Source: Pedococcus sp.
GTDB taxonomy: Bacteria; Actinomycetota; Actinomycetes; Actinomycetales; Dermatophilaceae
Assembly: GCA_025936615.1 (NCBI GenBank)
Contig: JAICSZ010000169.1
Span: 1 to 5,407 of the forward strand
Length of the DNA stretch: 5,407 nt
Direction of reading: 5' to 3'
The notes beneath the pieces were generated by a model, which did not search any database, had not been told where the DNA came from, and saw only the letters and a program-made list of their open reading frames with translations. Positions within the stretch are counted from its first letter, which is position 1; every line of letters starts with the position of its first letter. Below, in pieces: positions 4,970-5,407 of this stretch. The position numbers and the translations under genes were made by a program.

Positions 4970-5407
4970 GGCGGGAAGTCCGACGGCGGGTGGAAGACGA
5001 GGAGCTTCCAGATCCAGGCCGCCTGGCCCACGATGCCAGCGGCCACGAGCACCATCGAGCGCGTCGCCAGCCACCGGGCGGCGCGGTCCACCCAGCCGGT
5101 GCCGAGGACGACCGCGACGAGGGGGAACAGCGGCAGCGCGTAGCGGAAGATGCTCGTGAAGGGGTCCAGGACCAGGGCGAGGTATGCCGGGTAGGCCAGG
5201 CACCACGTCCGCAGCTCCGGTCCCAGCCCGCGGGCCCACGGGCCCAGCACCATGACGACGACGACGGTCGCCACCAGGGCCAGGGCGACCGGGCCGTAGG
5301 TCGGGGCCAGGTCGAAGTCGCGGAACACCCACTCCGACATCCACAGCCACGGCTTCAGCGGGACGATCTCGCCGCCGGCCCGCCAGGCGGCCATGGTGTC
5401 GGTGTAC
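4966..5407 (-). CDS. PIG-V-like membrane transferase, C-terminal fragment (runs off right edge)
   Basis: These are the last 146 residues of a minus-strand membrane protein. The frame is open to position 5407 (reading Tyr-Thr-Asp-Thr before the Met at 5394), so that Met is internal and the true start lies outside the window. The fragment holds a periplasmic-type loop with TMAAWRAGGE and VPLKPW, then hydrophobic segments near residues 36-54, 66-80, 88-103 and 117-134. Its region from ELRTWCLAYPAYL onwards aligns without gaps to the neighbouring membrane protein, at 20 identical residues of 37 including the P-x-T-S-x-x-R core. The two are therefore paralogues. Its TGA stop overlaps the next GTG start by four bases. 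It probably transfers a sugar from a lipid-linked donor, and its substrate may differ from that of its neighbour. Confidence 0.8.
   Translation of the reverse strand, partial: YTDTMAAWRAGGEIVPLKPWLWMSEWVFRDFDLAPTYGPVALALVATVVVVMVLGPWARGLGPELRTWCLAYPAYLALVLDPFTSIFRYALPLFPLVAVVLGTGWVDRAARWLATRSMVLVAAGIVGQAAWIWKLLVFHPPSDFPP

Noticed and set aside
4970..5350. N-terminal extension of the membrane transferase to an ATG at 5350
   Set aside because: The extra 127 residues are Arg/Gly/Pro-rich shadow sequence over the real C-terminal part of the upstream paralogue.
5392..5394. ATG at 5394 as the start of the right-hand membrane protein
   Set aside because: The frame is open to the window edge, and the residues before the Met align with the middle of the paralogue, so this Met is internal.
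1..5407. Mobile elements, CRISPR arrays, tRNA/rRNA genes or toxin-antitoxin systems
   Set aside because: No transposase motifs, target duplications, regularly spaced repeats or RNA gene signatures were seen, and nearly all of the sequence is accounted for by the listed genes.

Overview
The window is high-GC bacterial DNA, with G or C at most third codon positions and GTG start codons. It has the character of an actinomycete, most likely a Micrococcales member of the Intrasporangiaceae type. Three things support this: a DUF3117 small protein (an actinobacterial family), hexamers resembling -10 boxes placed 6-7 nt before start codons (the leaderless layout common in Actinobacteria), and a GC-rich hairpin terminator without a T tract. 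The exact genus is inference. No mobile element, CRISPR array, tRNA or rRNA was seen. This is ordinary, densely packed chromosome.

Layout, left to right. (1) Positions 1-98, minus strand: the first 32 codons of an unidentified gene that runs off the left edge and is translationally coupled to the next gene. (2) 98-1618, minus: a complete M17 leucyl aminopeptidase (pepA) with all metal-binding and catalytic residues and a probable leaderless promoter. (3) 1662-1700: a strong hairpin terminator. (4) 1720-1893, minus: a 57-residue DUF3117 protein. (5) 1894-2052: a divergent control region of 159 bp, the only sizeable intergenic stretch. It holds a candidate -10 box, a site one base from the CRP/GlxR consensus and a possible leader hairpin. 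(6) 2053-2838 and 2857-3684, plus: a two-gene unit with a PaaX-family regulator followed by a crotonase-fold enzyme whose active site looks like PaaG-type isomerases rather than hydratases. (7) 3692-4969 and 4966-5407, minus: two tandem, overlapping integral-membrane proteins of the PIG-V/Gpi18 mannosyltransferase type. The second is cut by the right edge. They converge on the isomerase gene with 7 bp between stop codons.

How the parts may work together. The PaaX-like regulator and the PaaG-like enzyme are probably co-transcribed, so an acyl-CoA ligand may control an acyl-CoA isomerization step. No other phenylacetate genes lie in the window, so the substrate is unknown. The two membrane transferases probably act on lipid-linked sugars at the cell envelope. 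The most informative regulatory spot is the CRP-like site at 1987-2002, which sits between the divergent DUF3117 and PaaX-like genes and could affect both. I found no convincing new biological system.
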